DNA of 64,000 nt from an uncultured Polaribacter sp. (GCF_947501385.1 NZ_CANMVP010000020.1:31894-95893); one strand, 5' to 3'; shown: positions 26,699 to 36,341, numbered from the stretch's first letter. The notes: generated from the letters alone by a model not told the origin. Numbers and translations are program-made.

Positions 26699-28852
26699 TT
26701 ATTTGATGACTGAAATAGTTCCTTTTTTTATCGTTTCGTTTTTTCGTTTGATGACATAAAAAAACAATTGGTTTTTTAAAATAGCCATGTTTTTTGGCCA
26801 ATCGTTTTGATAGTTTGTTGTTTTTAGTAGCGATCTACCATTGGCATCGTAAATGGCTACTTCTACGTCTGCATTAAATGAATATTGGTTAGACAACACC
26901 CAAGTATCATTGATACCATCTCCGTTTAAAGTAAGCGCATTTGGTACTGTTTCTTCCCCCATTTCAGAAACAGTTACTATTTTTAAAACTTCACAATCTT
27001 CTACTTTTGCTAATAGATTGTAGCTCCCTGATTTGCTAATCTCTATAGAAGCGACTGAACTTAACACGTTCCCATCATCATCTAACCACTCATAAGCATC
27101 TGCACCACTAGCATTTATGATTTTAGTTTCCCCCGAATTTAAAACAACAGTTAGTGGCGAATCTATGGTAACTACAGACTCGTCAAATTCTTTTATGATG
27201 ATTTCTTCTGATGTAGTTTTGCAACCAAAAGCTACTACCTCAAGATGATAATTACCCGATGCTAATACCTCTAAAATTGCGTTATTCTCGTTCGGTATAA
27301 TGGTATTATCTTTAAACCATTGATAGGTATAGTTTGTATTATTAGAGGTACTTAATTGAATTGAAGCATCCTCACAAATGATATTTGAAATCGATGAGGA
27401 AGTTATCGAAACAGTTGGTAAATTCAATTTTACATCAATTTCATTTGAGTTAGCTTTTACACTGCCTGAAGTTACTTCTAAAGCATAAACACCATTTTCA
27501 TCATAATTATTTAAAAGCAAGTCTTTGCTTGAACTAGTTGTAAAAATCGTACCATCTTTCAACCATTTAAAATCTAAATAGTTAAATTGATCTGCTGTTA
27601 AGGTATGTTCTTTATTTTCTGAATCTCTCACCAAAATAGTGTGGATTGCTAAGGTTGCTGCACTAGATTGACAAGAAGTATAATTTGAATCGATCTGTAT
27701 TTCTGTCGTTAAAGAAACAATGTCGTTCACTATAAATTCTGGTGATTCTTCACTGCTTGCACAAACACTTCCACCCGTAACTTTTGCTTTGTAAATTCCT
27801 GGTGCTGTAATTTCAATTTGATTTTTATTACTATTTGCAATCTCAACACTGTCTTTAAACCATTTTACGGAAGCATTCACTGCAGTATGCTCTATTTTTA
27901 ACGATTTTGTTTCACCCGCAAGAATAAAGGTGGTTGTTTCTGAAATTGCAGCAATCGAAAAATTTGTACTCGTTTCTTTAACAGTTACCTCTTCTGAAGT
28001 TCCCAAGCATCCGTTAGTATTTTCTATTTCTACATAATACGTACCTAAATCGCTGCTATTGGTTATTGTATATGTTGGCGAATAACTGGGTAATGAAGCA
28101 ACTTTAACACCATCTTTATACCATGAATAGCTATAATCTGAATTATTTACGGAAGCTTCTAAGGTATGAGAACTTCCTAAACAGACTTCAACGATGGCAT
28201 CTCCTTTTATCTCTGCTTCAACTCCAGGAAATTTTATGACTTCAACAATATTAGAGATTACCGCAGCATAACAAGAACCATAAAATATTTCACTGTAATA
28301 CAAACCCGGTTCTGTAACCTCTAATGTTGAACCTCCTAAATAGAATTTAACTCCGTCTTTATACCATTGATATTTAGAGGCATTTGTAATATTTAATGCT
28401 AATGTTTTGGTAGCACCATCACAAAGAATTACATCTGTATAATTATTTAAAATGAGTCTTTCTGAAGTAATATAATAGGCTTCAAAAACAGCTGATTCTG
28501 GGCTCATTTTTTCTGGTGAAGAAGATTTTACTCTAAGTTTATACCCTGTTCCATGCACATTGGTGGGTATTTGAAAAGTAGTTGTAAACTTAAAAGATGC
28601 ATTTTGATTAGAAATGGTCTTTAAAATAGCTGGTGATGAAAAATCGCCATTTTTATCTGACAACTCTAACGTAAAAGTGTTGTTATTGTTAAAAGAAGCG
28701 TTGGTGTATGCTATTGCTACTTCAAAAGAATTAAAGCTAGCACTAGCGCATGCATAAGAGTAACTCAATATTGGTTTCTCAAATTCTTGAGACACTAATA
28801 AAAGCGTACTTAAAATTAATAAAAAAGTTATAGGGACTCTTTTTTTAATAAT
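26699..28852 (-). CDS. sprC: Ig-repeat protein with T9SS type B sorting domain (SprC position)
   Basis: A secreted protein with about five Ig-like PKD/SprB-related modules, each with a YxWYKDG core (YQWYKDGVKFYL, YSWYKDGVKVAS, VKWFKDSVEIAN, FKWLKDGTIFTT, YQWFKDNTIIPN). It ends in a type B sorting domain (NALTLNGDGINDTW, VAIYDANGRSLLK, FFYVIKRKNETIKKGTI). An in-frame GTG at 28795 would give 698 residues but no signal peptide. Upstream of it the same frame stays open to a TAG at 28870 and encodes KKRVPITFLLILSTLLLVSQ, an obvious signal peptide. No ATG, GTG or TTG exists there, so I place the start at an ATT codon (28852 or 28849). It is first in the adhesin operon; the symbol rests on synteny with sprC. 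Confidence 0.7.
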   Translation of the reverse strand: MIKKRVPITFLLILSTLLLVSQEFEKPILSYSYACASASFNSFEVAIAYTNASFNNNNTFTLELSDKNGDFSSPAILKTISNQNASFKFTTTFQIPTNVHGTGYKLRVKSSSPEKMSPESAVFEAYYITSERLILNNYTDVILCDGATKTLALNITNASKYQWYKDGVKFYLGGSTLEVTEPGLYYSEIFYGSCYAAVISNIVEVIKFPGVEAEIKGDAIVEVCLGSSHTLEASVNNSDYSYSWYKDGVKVASLPSYSPTYTITNSSDLGTYYVEIENTNGCLGTSEEVTVKETSTNFSIAAISETTTFILAGETKSLKIEHTAVNASVKWFKDSVEIANSNKNQIEITAPGIYKAKVTGGSVCASSEESPEFIVNDIVSLTTEIQIDSNYTSCQSSAATLAIHTILVRDSENKEHTLTADQFNYLDFKWLKDGTIFTTSSSKDLLLNNYDENGVYALEVTSGSVKANSNEIDVKLNLPTVSITSSSISNIICEDASIQLSTSNNTNYTYQWFKDNTIIPNENNAILEVLASGNYHLEVVAFGCKTTSEEIIIKEFDESVVTIDSPLTVVLNSGETKIINASGADAYEWLDDDGNVLSSVASIEISKSGSYNLLAKVEDCEVLKIVTVSEMGEETVPNALTLNGDGINDTWVLSNQYSFNADVEVAIYDANGRSLLKTTNYQNDWPKNMAILKNQLFFYVIKRKNETIKKGTISVIK

Positions 28853-28901
28853 TCTTGTTTTTAATATCTACTAACTAGGTTAGCGATGGGGGTTACAATA
28901 C

Positions 28902-28909
28902 CAAAAATA
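28902..28909 (-). promoter_or_regulatory. -7 box of the sprC-sprD-sprB-sprF-like operon
   Basis: The minus strand reads TATTTTTG, a perfect TAnnTTTG element, about 50 bp before the likely signal-peptide start. It lies in the 127-bp gap after rfbC. No good TTG is seen 17-23 bp upstream. Confidence 0.5.
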
Positions 28910-28979
28910 CAAGTTTTTTTAAGAAAAAGAAATGTTTTCTAGAACTTTCTTTAATTCTGATTTAGAATGAGTTAAGAAT

Positions 28980-29525
28980 TTAATCTTGAAAATCTTGGAA
29001 AGAGGGCAATAATTTGTCTTTATCTGATAACTGAATCTCAAAGTCTTTTAAACCCCAATCGATTGATAAATCGATGTCATTATAAAGAACTCCGTCTTCA
29101 GATTCTTTATGGTAATAATTATCACATTTGTAGGAAAATATAGTATGATCTTCTAAGGTTGCAAAACCATGTAAAAATCCTCTCGGCACAAATAATTGTT
29201 GATTGTTTTCTTCTGTTAATACTATCGAAAAATGTTTTCCAAAGGTTGGTGAGTCTTTTCTAACATCTACAGCAATATCTAAAACACTGCCTTTAATCAC
29301 TCTTACCAACTTCGCTTGCGCATACTTGCCTTTTTGCAAATGCAGGCCTCTCAAAACGCCTCTTTGTGAAATAGATTGATTGTCTTGAACAAAGTCTATT
29401 TTTAAACCTATTTTTTCTTCAAATATTTTTTGATTAAAAACTTCAAAGAAATTTCCTCTATGATCTCCAAAAACTATCGGTTCTATGATAAAACAACCTT
29501 TTAAAAATGTTTCCGTAACCTTCAT
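28980..29525 (-). CDS. rfbC: dTDP-4-dehydrorhamnose 3,5-epimerase
   Basis: Third step of dTDP-L-rhamnose synthesis: epimerises dTDP-4-keto-6-deoxyglucose at C3 and C5. This 181-residue cupin has the family markers GCFIIEPIVFGDHRGNFFE, QDNQSISQRGVLRGLHLQ (catalytic His near residue 62), RVIKGSVLDIAVDVRKDSPTFG and PRGFLHGFATLED. Its ATG overlaps the rfbA stop by one base. Length is normal. A rhamnose reductase (rfbD) is not found in this window. Confidence 0.96.
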   Translation of the reverse strand: MKVTETFLKGCFIIEPIVFGDHRGNFFEVFNQKIFEEKIGLKIDFVQDNQSISQRGVLRGLHLQKGKYAQAKLVRVIKGSVLDIAVDVRKDSPTFGKHFSIVLTEENNQQLFVPRGFLHGFATLEDHTIFSYKCDNYYHKESEDGVLYNDIDLSIDWGLKDFEIQLSDKDKLLPSFQDFQD

Positions 29526-30379
29526 TATAATTTTAATAAATTTTTTGAATACCCACTTTTTAATAAAGGTTTTGTTAAGGCAATCATTTGTTTTTTTGAA
29601 ATAAAGCCAGCTCTAAATGCAGCTTCTTCAATAGCACCAACCTTTAAACCTTGCCTTTCTTCTATTACTTGTACAAATTGGCCTGCTTGCATTAAAGAAT
29701 CGAAAGTACCCGTATCTAACCAAGCGGTTCCTCTATCTAAAATTTGTACAGATAATTTTTGTTTCTTTAAATACACATTATTTACCTCTGTAATTTCTAA
29801 TTCTCCTCTTTTACTGGGTTTTATATTTTTAGCAATAGCGATTACTTCATTATCATAAAAATAAATTCCAGGAACTGCAAAATTAGATTTAGGTTTTAAA
29901 GGTTTTTCTTCAATTGATAAAACGTTGTTATCTGTATCAAACTCAACAACTCCATATCTTTCTGGATCGTTTACATGATAGGCATACACAATGCCACCAT
30001 CTGGATTGTTATTTGCTTTTAACAAGTCTGACAAACCTGTTCCATAAAAAATATTATCGCCTAATATTAGAGCTACTTTGTCTTTCCCAATGAACTTCTC
30101 ACCAATAATGAAAGCTTCTGCTAATCCGTTAGGATTTTCTTGAACTGCATATTCAAAATGACATCCTATTTGATTTCCATTTCCTAACAACTCTTTAAAA
30201 AGCGGTAGATCTTTGGGCGTAGAAATAATTAATATTTCACTGATTCCAGCAGAAATTAAAGTAGCAATTGGATAATAAATCATCGGTTTATCATATACTG
30301 GCATTAACTGTTTGCTAACTGCCAATGTTAGTGGATGTAACCTTGTACCAGAACCTCCTGCTAAAACTATTCCTTTCAT
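29525..30379 (-). CDS. rfbA: Glucose-1-phosphate thymidylyltransferase
   Basis: Makes dTDP-glucose from dTTP and glucose-1-phosphate, the first step to dTDP-rhamnose. The nucleotidyltransferase signature [11 protein letters not shown] starts at residue 8, followed by [34 protein letters not shown] holds the catalytic Asp, and [21 protein letters not shown] and [15 protein letters not shown] are further conserved blocks. 284 residues is a normal length for the long form. It lies 1 bp after rfbB. Confidence 0.97.
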   Translation of the reverse strand: MKGIVLAGGSGTRLHPLTLAVSKQLMPVYDKPMIYYPIATLISAGISEILIISTPKDLPLFKELLGNGNQIGCHFEYAVQENPNGLAEAFIIGEKFIGKDKVALILGDNIFYGTGLSDLLKANNNPDGGIVYAYHVNDPERYGVVEFDTDNNVLSIEEKPLKPKSNFAVPGIYFYDNEVIAIAKNIKPSKRGELEITEVNNVYLKKQKLSVQILDRGTAWLDTGTFDSLMQAGQFVQVIEERQGLKVGAIEEAAFRAGFISKKQMIALTKPLLKSGYSKNLLKL

Positions 30380-30380
30380 T

Positions 30381-31388
30381 TTATTTGTATTTTTTTAAAT
30401 ACCATTGAATGGTTTTCAAAATTCCAGATTCAAAATTCTCATCTGCTCTCCAACCCAATTCTGTCTCTAATTTAGAAGCATCTATTGCATATCTAAAATC
30501 ATGACCTGGCCTATCTTTTACAAAACTTATTTGCGCTTTATACGATTCTTTTTTGGGTTGAATCTCATCTAAAATCTCACAAATCTTATTTGCTATATAA
30601 AGGTTATTTCTTTCGTTTTTACCTCCAATATTATAAGTTTCTCCTAAGTTTCCATTTTTATACACCAATTCAATTCCGGTACAATGATCTAAAACATAGA
30701 GCCAATCTCTGATGTTTTTTCCATCTCCATAAATAGGAATTTCTTCACCAGAAACAGCTTTTCGAATAATGGTGGGTATTAGCTTTTCATCATGTTGTTT
30801 AGGTCCATAATTATTAGAACAATTTGTGGTAACCACATTCATTCCGTAGGTATGAAAATAACTCCTCACCAAGAAATCTGAAGATGCTTTTGAAGCACTG
30901 TAAGGACTATTTGGAGCATAAGGGGTGTCTTCTGTAAACAAACCTTCAGTTCCTAAAGTACCATACACTTCATCTGTTGAAATATGATGAAATCTTGAGT
31001 TTTTAAATGCTGTTTTATAATTATTTGGAGCATGCATCCAATAATTTTTAGCAACATCTAACAAGTTAAAAGTTCCAAAAACGTTTGTGCTCACAAATGC
31101 ATCTGGATTTTTTATAGAATTGTCTACATGAGATTCTGCTGCAAAATGAATGACTCCTGTAAAATGGAAATCATTAAATAGCTTTTCAACTAAATTTCGA
31201 TTACAAATATCTCCTTCAATAAAGGTATATCTAACATTATTTTTTAGCTCATTTAAGTTTTTTAAATCACCTGCGTAGGTAAGTAAATCTAAATTTACAA
31301 CATGATAGTCTTGATTTTTTTCTAAGAAAAAAGGAATAAAATTAGAACCTATAAAACCTGCTCCTCCAGAAATTAAAATTGTTTTCAT
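30381..31388 (-). CDS. rfbB: dTDP-glucose 4,6-dehydratase
   Basis: Second step of dTDP-rhamnose synthesis: NAD-dependent dehydration to dTDP-4-keto-6-deoxyglucose. The extended SDR fold shows [10 protein letters not shown] at residues 8-17, [11 protein letters not shown], the catalytic [12 protein letters not shown] and the [12 protein letters not shown]yr/Lys pair. [15 protein letters not shown] and [14 protein letters not shown] complete the family pattern. 335 residues is normal. It is 2 bp downstream of the Wzz-like gene, so chain-length control and rhamnose supply are cotranscribed. Confidence 0.97.
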   Translation of the reverse strand: MKTILISGGAGFIGSNFIPFFLEKNQDYHVVNLDLLTYAGDLKNLNELKNNVRYTFIEGDICNRNLVEKLFNDFHFTGVIHFAAESHVDNSIKNPDAFVSTNVFGTFNLLDVAKNYWMHAPNNYKTAFKNSRFHHISTDEVYGTLGTEGLFTEDTPYAPNSPYSASKASSDFLVRSYFHTYGMNVVTTNCSNNYGPKQHDEKLIPTIIRKAVSGEEIPIYGDGKNIRDWLYVLDHCTGIELVYKNGNLGETYNIGGKNERNNLYIANKICEILDEIQPKKESYKAQISFVKDRPGHDFRYAIDASKLETELGWRADENFESGILKTIQWYLKKYK

Positions 31389-31390
31389 GC

Positions 31391-32434
31391 TTACTTTTTA
31401 TAATTATTTAAGTAAGTGTTTAATTTTAACGATACTAAAATAAAAATCATACATAAGGCTCCTAAAATAGCTAATTGAAACGCCGTATTTTTAGTAATCC
31501 CTTTAATTTCATACCCAATAGGTTGAAAGTTAGAAATAACGTTTATGATTTCATACTTCTCTGATTTATCTAAAGCAATCTCTTTCAACTCTTCATTTAT
31601 TTTTCTATTGGTTTCAAAAAGTTCTAATTCTTTTGTTGTTCTTTTCTCTCCTCCTAAATCTATACTGGTTCCTGAAGCTTGCTTTTTAGCCTCTTCAATC
31701 ATCACTTGCATGTATACTTTTCTTAAAGAATCTATTTGAGATAAATTTTGACGATATAAAGAATCTGTTCTATTTAAATTCTCGTTTGTTAACTCTTTTA
31801 AACGACTGAAATAACGATTATTTACAATAGAAGAAATAATTACCTCATCTAATTGATGAAAAACATCATTTTTCTCAGCAACAACATTTATTTTATGAAT
31901 GTTATAGTCTAAGTCTGTAAAAGAAGTTTTAAACTCATCGTATGTATAACTTTTTACCGTAGTAGTGTCTACCTCTAATACAAAATCATTGTAGGAATTT
32001 ATGATGTCATTTTCGTTTACAATAGGCTCTATCGAGAATTTTTTAAGAGATGCAGCCGTTTGTTTATCTAGCTTAAAAGTTCTAACCAAACCAGCGGTAT
32101 CTTTTTGCTTTACTAAATCATTATAAAAATTTATATTATTATAAAGTTGAGTAGCACTTTTAAAATTAGCCTGCACGAGTAAGTCTGAACCATACTTTTC
32201 AGGTGATTTTAGTTCTAAAAAAAAACCAATGCCAAAACCAATAATTGCAGCGATTCCTATTTTAATAATATTTTCTTTTAGGAAAATTAGTATCGAAATA
32301 AATACGTGAAAGATTCCTTTAAAGATATTTCCTATAAAGTTAAAAAATTTCGAAAATCCTTTTCCTATGATTACAAATAAAGAGCCTAAATCTACTTCTT
32401 CTTCGTTGTTTTTGGTGGGTTGGTTTGTTGACAT
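31391..32434 (-). CDS. Wzz-like chain-length determinant protein
   Basis: A 347-residue inner-membrane protein with a hydrophobic helix near residues 52-72 (IIKIGIAAIIGFGIGFFLEL) and a second near 318-338 (FQLAILGALCMIFILVSL). A periplasmic domain with predicted helices lies between them. This two-helix topology with the phrase KSPEKYGSDLLVQANF after the first helix is that of the Wzz/FepE/Etk N-terminal domain (PF02706), which sets polymer length. The usual proline-rich second helix is weak and there is no kinase domain. It is followed at 2 bp by rfbB. Confidence 0.72.
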   Translation of the reverse strand: MSTNQPTKNNEEEVDLGSLFVIIGKGFSKFFNFIGNIFKGIFHVFISILIFLKENIIKIGIAAIIGFGIGFFLELKSPEKYGSDLLVQANFKSATQLYNNINFYNDLVKQKDTAGLVRTFKLDKQTAASLKKFSIEPIVNENDIINSYNDFVLEVDTTTVKSYTYDEFKTSFTDLDYNIHKINVVAEKNDVFHQLDEVIISSIVNNRYFSRLKELTNENLNRTDSLYRQNLSQIDSLRKVYMQVMIEEAKKQASGTSIDLGGEKRTTKELELFETNRKINEELKEIALDKSEKYEIINVISNFQPIGYEIKGITKNTAFQLAILGALCMIFILVSLKLNTYLNNYKK

Positions 32435-32454
32435 ATTGAAATTTAATATACAGT

Positions 32455-34143
32455 TTAACTGTTAAAAATTTGTTCTAATATTTTTTGTGTGATGGCGTAG
32501 GTTGGCGTCACTCCCGTCATTCCTAATCCACCAGAAGCTAATGTAGCTCCTGTTTTTAAAGGATTGTCTGAAGCATAATACGCATATCTAACTTGCACGT
32601 TTTCAGAAATGTTTCCTCTAATTTTTGATGCCGATTGTATTGCTTTTTGATAATGAGCACCTTCCATTTCTAAACCAATAACATTCCAAGTAGAGTCATG
32701 AAAAAATGCTAATAAATCTTTATTTTGTAAAGATGTACCCAAAACCGAAATCATAGAACCATCAAAAACTTCGATACCAAAACCTTCTAAATCTTCTTTA
32801 GACAATTCATTTTCAAAAGGATAATTGTCTGCTGTTCCTTCAAAAATGTGTGCAGAAGGAATCATAATATCTCCTTTTCCACCTTCTAAAATACCCGCTT
32901 TACCCATGATAGAAATAGATTTTACATCTAAATGCGTTTTTGTATTTTTCTCACAAGTATAAGGTTTCAATAACTCGTCCATCGTTTCATAAGCTTGTTC
33001 GCCAAAAGCATAATCCATCACAATAATTACGGCATTGTCTTCTAATTTTTCTTTTTTAGAGAACGACAAAACATCAAAGTTTATTTTAGAGGTATCTATT
33101 ATTTGTACATTTATATTGGTTCCAGAAGTATCTTTTATATATACCAAACCGTTTGAGGATGCAAAATCTTTTACTTTTTTCTGTAAAGGTTTGCTGTTTG
33201 CATTACTTAACAGTTGATAAATTTCAAAGCCATTTAAATTCTTAGCTTCTTTTGGTAGTGCATTTTTTGCATACATGGAGTTTAATACACTATGCATGTT
33301 GGCACTTATAATATGAATAGGTCTTTCTAACAAACTGTTTTGCTTTAAAACCTTTTTTATGTTATTCGCCCAAACTTCCCCATAAATATGATGCCCAATT
33401 TCTTCCACTAAAACAGAACTAAAGGTTACCGTTCTTTTTTTATTTTCGATTACTTCATTAATGGCTAATTTACCTAACCAATAAATTAATTGGAAAAAAC
33501 GATCTGGATTGTCTTTTGCAGAAAACGTTTTATAAATCCCTAAAACCTCATCAAAAGTTCTTCCTAAAATATTCGCTAAATGTACAATGGTTACTTCTCT
33601 TTCTTCTTCTGAAATTTCTTTCTGATGAATTACTATCTCTTCTAAGTGTTTCCATTCTCTGGTAAAATCTTCACCATCGTTTAAAGTTACTCTTTCTTGA
33701 ATTTTATGTGATTCAATGAATAAAAATGTTAAATGCGTTAAAATATCATAGATTTCAGACCTTCCTCTGGTAATCTCAATATTCATTTGATCTTTGTCTA
33801 TTCTGTAACAATTTCTTCTTCTTTTTGGAGGAACAATCGGCGTAAAATGAGAACTTTTATAACCTTCATCTGCGGTTAAATTGATGTACTGACATTCTTC
33901 AATTCCTTCAGGAAGTCTTTCAATAACATAGGTTAAACCACTTAATTCTATTCTTTCTTCTGCAATTGAACCATAAATTTCTGGTCTTAATAACAATAAT
34001 GATTTTCTTAGAGTTTCCCCAGAAATTCCCATCGGTTTGTAAAAACCTCTACTAAATAAATGACGCATAGAAATGTATAATTTTTCTATGGCATTTGTAG
34101 ATTCTTGAGCTCTGGTTCTAAGTATTTTTTTTATTTCTGACAT
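32455..34143 (-). CDS. Conserved Bacteroidota protein with nucleoside-phosphorylase-like C-terminus (DUF6909-like)
   Basis: A 562-residue cytoplasmic protein; I recall its family as DUF6909 but cannot confirm this. The N-terminal half is helical (ALEIYGSIAEERIELSG-like region, RGRSEIYDILTHLTFLFIESH) and contains GHHIYGEVW. The last 200 residues resemble the purine nucleoside phosphorylase/MTAN superfamily: VIVMDYAFGEQ, then GKAGILEGGKGDIMIPSAH, then VLGTSLQNKDLLAFF and the diagnostic GLEMEGAHY, followed by YYASDNPLK. In that superfamily M-E-G-A carries the ribose-binding Glu and S-D the catalytic Asp. A nucleosidase or nucleotide-binding role is inference. It lies between the S41 peptidase and the wzz-like gene. 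Confidence 0.6.
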   Translation of the reverse strand: MSEIKKILRTRAQESTNAIEKLYISMRHLFSRGFYKPMGISGETLRKSLLLLRPEIYGSIAEERIELSGLTYVIERLPEGIEECQYINLTADEGYKSSHFTPIVPPKRRRNCYRIDKDQMNIEITRGRSEIYDILTHLTFLFIESHKIQERVTLNDGEDFTREWKHLEEIVIHQKEISEEEREVTIVHLANILGRTFDEVLGIYKTFSAKDNPDRFFQLIYWLGKLAINEVIENKKRTVTFSSVLVEEIGHHIYGEVWANNIKKVLKQNSLLERPIHIISANMHSVLNSMYAKNALPKEAKNLNGFEIYQLLSNANSKPLQKKVKDFASSNGLVYIKDTSGTNINVQIIDTSKINFDVLSFSKKEKLEDNAVIIVMDYAFGEQAYETMDELLKPYTCEKNTKTHLDVKSISIMGKAGILEGGKGDIMIPSAHIFEGTADNYPFENELSKEDLEGFGIEVFDGSMISVLGTSLQNKDLLAFFHDSTWNVIGLEMEGAHYQKAIQSASKIRGNISENVQVRYAYYASDNPLKTGATLASGGLGMTGVTPTYAITQKILEQIFNS

Positions 34144-34159
34144 GCTATATTTTAAGCTT

Positions 34160-34167
34160 CAAAGGTA
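34160..34167 (-). promoter_or_regulatory. Possible -7 box before the phosphorylase-like gene
   Basis: The minus strand reads TACCTTTG (TAnnTTTG) just after the S41 peptidase stop and about 17 bp before the next ATG. It could start a transcript covering wzz and rfbBAC. There is no clear -33 partner, so chance occurrence is possible. Confidence 0.35.
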
Positions 34168-34170
34168 AAA

Positions 34171-35799
34171 CTATTTACCTGATAATATTTTATTGTATTT
34201 GTTTTCATTTTTCAACAGATCAACGGCTTCAGAAATGGTTTTATCGTTCTTTAAATTATAATTGTAAACGCCTTCTTTATAGAAATATCTTTCTAAAATT
34301 TCTGAAGCGATTAATGTTGTTATAATATCTTCATTTTCAGATATTTCTTTTATTTTTTCGTCAAATAATTTTTCTTTAATTTGATGGTATTCTTTATCAA
34401 TATCGTTTGCTTTTGATGCTAAAAATGCTTTTTTAAATAATGCTTCTTGTGCAGTAACAAAAGTGGTATCTGACTTTAAAAAATTTGTAAATTGCTTAAA
34501 ATTATGTTTAAATTGAAAATCTTTTAGCGCTGCATTTGTTGGATTATCATAATAATAATCGGTTGCAAAATTAAATATGGCTTTAGATTTTAGCAATTCT
34601 TCGGTAGTTTCATTTCTTTCAGAAGTGGTAATTACAACATCTGGCATTACGCCACCACCGTCAAAAACAGTTCTTCCATTTTGAGTTTTAAATGTATGGA
34701 TTCCGCTATCTGAAAATTTTGGTACCATTCCTTTTTCATCTCTATTTGCATAATCCAATTCTTGGATACATCTTCCACTTGGCGTGTAATACTTAGAAAT
34801 AGTCAATTTTAATTGTGTCCCATACATCAACTCTCTATAACGCTGTACCAAACCTTTTCCAAAAGAACGCTTTCCCATAATTACAGCTCTGTCATAATCT
34901 TGTAAGGAACCACTCACAATTTCTGAAGCAGAGGCAGAGCGTTCATTTACCAAAACAACCATTGGTATTTCTAAATCTAAGGGGTCATTTTTACTTTTAT
35001 AGGTGTTGCTCCATTTTTTTATCTTCGCCTTTGTACTAACAATAGTTTTTCCTTTTGGCAGGAAGAAATTAGAAATTCTAATAGACTCTAATAAAGAACC
35101 TCCAGGGTTGGATCTAAGGTCGAAAACTAATTTTTTCATTCCTTGTTTCTTCAACTTTCGATAGGCTTTTTTTACTTCGGAAGAAGCTTTTTCATTAAAA
35201 CGAGTCAAGGTAATATAACCCGTTTCTTCATCTATCATTTCAGCAAAAGGAACCGGATTTACAATCACTTTATCTCTTACTAACTCCTTTTTAAAAATGC
35301 TTCCTTGTCTTTCAATCGCTACGCTTACTTTAGTATTAGGAATTCCTTTTAAAAACATAGAAAGTTGGTCTCTTTCCATATTTTTTATAGATTGCCCATC
35401 GACAGAAATAATAATATCGCCTACTTTTAAACCTGCTTTATCGGCAGAGAAACCTTTGTAAATTTCACTAATTTCAATTCCTTTAGCGTTATAATAAACA
35501 GCAACACCAATACCACCATATTCGCCAGCTCTGCGTATTCTAGCGGTTTCTACATCTTGTTCATTGTAGAAATTTGTATACGGATCTAAATCTTTTAAAG
35601 TGTTTTTAATTGCTTTATTTGTAAACTCTGCAGGATTTATTTCGTCTACATAATACATATTCAATTCCTTAAATAAGGTATTGTAAATTTCTATCTGTTT
35701 TGCAACTTCAAAAAATTTCGATTTAAAAGAATACGTTAAAAAAATAGTTCCTATGAATAAAAAAGCAACTGTTCTTTTTTTAAGGTTGAATCTTTTCAT
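34171..35799 (-). CDS. S41 family C-terminal processing peptidase
   Basis: A 542-residue periplasmic serine protease of the CtpA/Prc type. An N-terminal signal anchor (VAFLFIGTIFLTYSF) is followed by a helical region and a PDZ domain (GGIGVAVYYNAKGIEISEIY, SADKAGLKVGDIIISVDG). The S41 core has LVFDLRSNPGGSLLESI, the nucleophile Ser in NERSASASEIVSG and the general-base Lys in KRSFGKGLVQ. The long C-terminal extension of about 150 residues is usual in Bacteroidota members. It overlaps the rnpA reading frame by 20 bp. Such proteases trim envelope proteins or peptidoglycan hydrolases; the target here is unknown. Confidence 0.93.
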   Translation of the reverse strand: MKRFNLKKRTVAFLFIGTIFLTYSFKSKFFEVAKQIEIYNTLFKELNMYYVDEINPAEFTNKAIKNTLKDLDPYTNFYNEQDVETARIRRAGEYGGIGVAVYYNAKGIEISEIYKGFSADKAGLKVGDIIISVDGQSIKNMERDQLSMFLKGIPNTKVSVAIERQGSIFKKELVRDKVIVNPVPFAEMIDEETGYITLTRFNEKASSEVKKAYRKLKKQGMKKLVFDLRSNPGGSLLESIRISNFFLPKGKTIVSTKAKIKKWSNTYKSKNDPLDLEIPMVVLVNERSASASEIVSGSLQDYDRAVIMGKRSFGKGLVQRYRELMYGTQLKLTISKYYTPSGRCIQELDYANRDEKGMVPKFSDSGIHTFKTQNGRTVFDGGGVMPDVVITTSERNETTEELLKSKAIFNFATDYYYDNPTNAALKDFQFKHNFKQFTNFLKSDTTFVTAQEALFKKAFLASKANDIDKEYHQIKEKLFDEKIKEISENEDIITTLIASEILERYFYKEGVYNYNLKNDKTISEAVDLLKNENKYNKILSGK

Positions 35800-36178
35800 C
35801 TTTTTGAGTTTTTGTCTTGTCGATAAACAAGGTTAGTAATTTTTCCATTTTTGAATATATCGCTTCATACTTCACTTCTTCTCCACCAATGTACGAAATC
35901 ATAAAAACATAAGGTTCCTCTAAATGATCGTAGACAATTTCTTTTTGTAAGCGGTAACTTTCTCGCATCAAACGCTTTATTCGATTTCTATCTACAGCTA
36001 ATTTAAAATTTCTTTTGGGCACAGAAACACCCACTTGACAAGGAAAATCTGAGGTATGTTCTGTTTGTAAATACACCATTCTTAACGGGAAACTCTTTAC
36101 AGATTTCCCTTCAGTATAAAGTTTTTCTATCAACTTTCTACTCTTTAAACGTTCTTGTTTCCCTAAAGTGTATTTCAT
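35780..36178 (-). CDS. rnpA: Ribonuclease P protein component
   Basis: The protein subunit that helps RNase P RNA mature tRNA 5' ends. The family signature is near residues 57-75: VSVPKRNFKLAVDRNRIKR, followed by LMRESYR. It starts MKYTLGKQERLKSRKLIEKL, matching other RnpA N-termini, so I use the ATG at 36178 rather than the upstream in-frame TTG at 36205 that adds MLFSIKFVK. The result is 132 residues. The usual neighbour rpmH is not in the window. It overlaps the S41 peptidase by 20 bp. Confidence 0.95.
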   Translation of the reverse strand: MKYTLGKQERLKSRKLIEKLYTEGKSVKSFPLRMVYLQTEHTSDFPCQVGVSVPKRNFKLAVDRNRIKRLMRESYRLQKEIVYDHLEEPYVFMISYIGGEEVKYEAIYSKMEKLLTLFIDKTKTQKDEKIQP

Positions 36179-36289
36179 CTTTACAAACTTAATAGAAAAC
36201 AACAACTTTTTAACAATTTCTAATCGCTAACTTTAAAAAAGATGTGTATTTTTATATCAAATTAAACATCATTTTTTTAATTATTAATG

Positions 36290-36319
36290 TTGAATATTTA
36301 ACAATAATTAATAAATTTG
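36290..36319 (+). promoter_or_regulatory. Consensus Bacteroidota promoter of gcdH
   Basis: TTG at 36290-36292, 19 bp spacer, then TAAATTTG at 36312-36319. This matches TTG-N17-23-TAnnTTTG fully. The ATG follows 22 bp later, giving a short leader of about 17 bases. Confidence 0.75.
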
Positions 36320-36341
36320 TTTAAAATTATACTTTTAAAAT

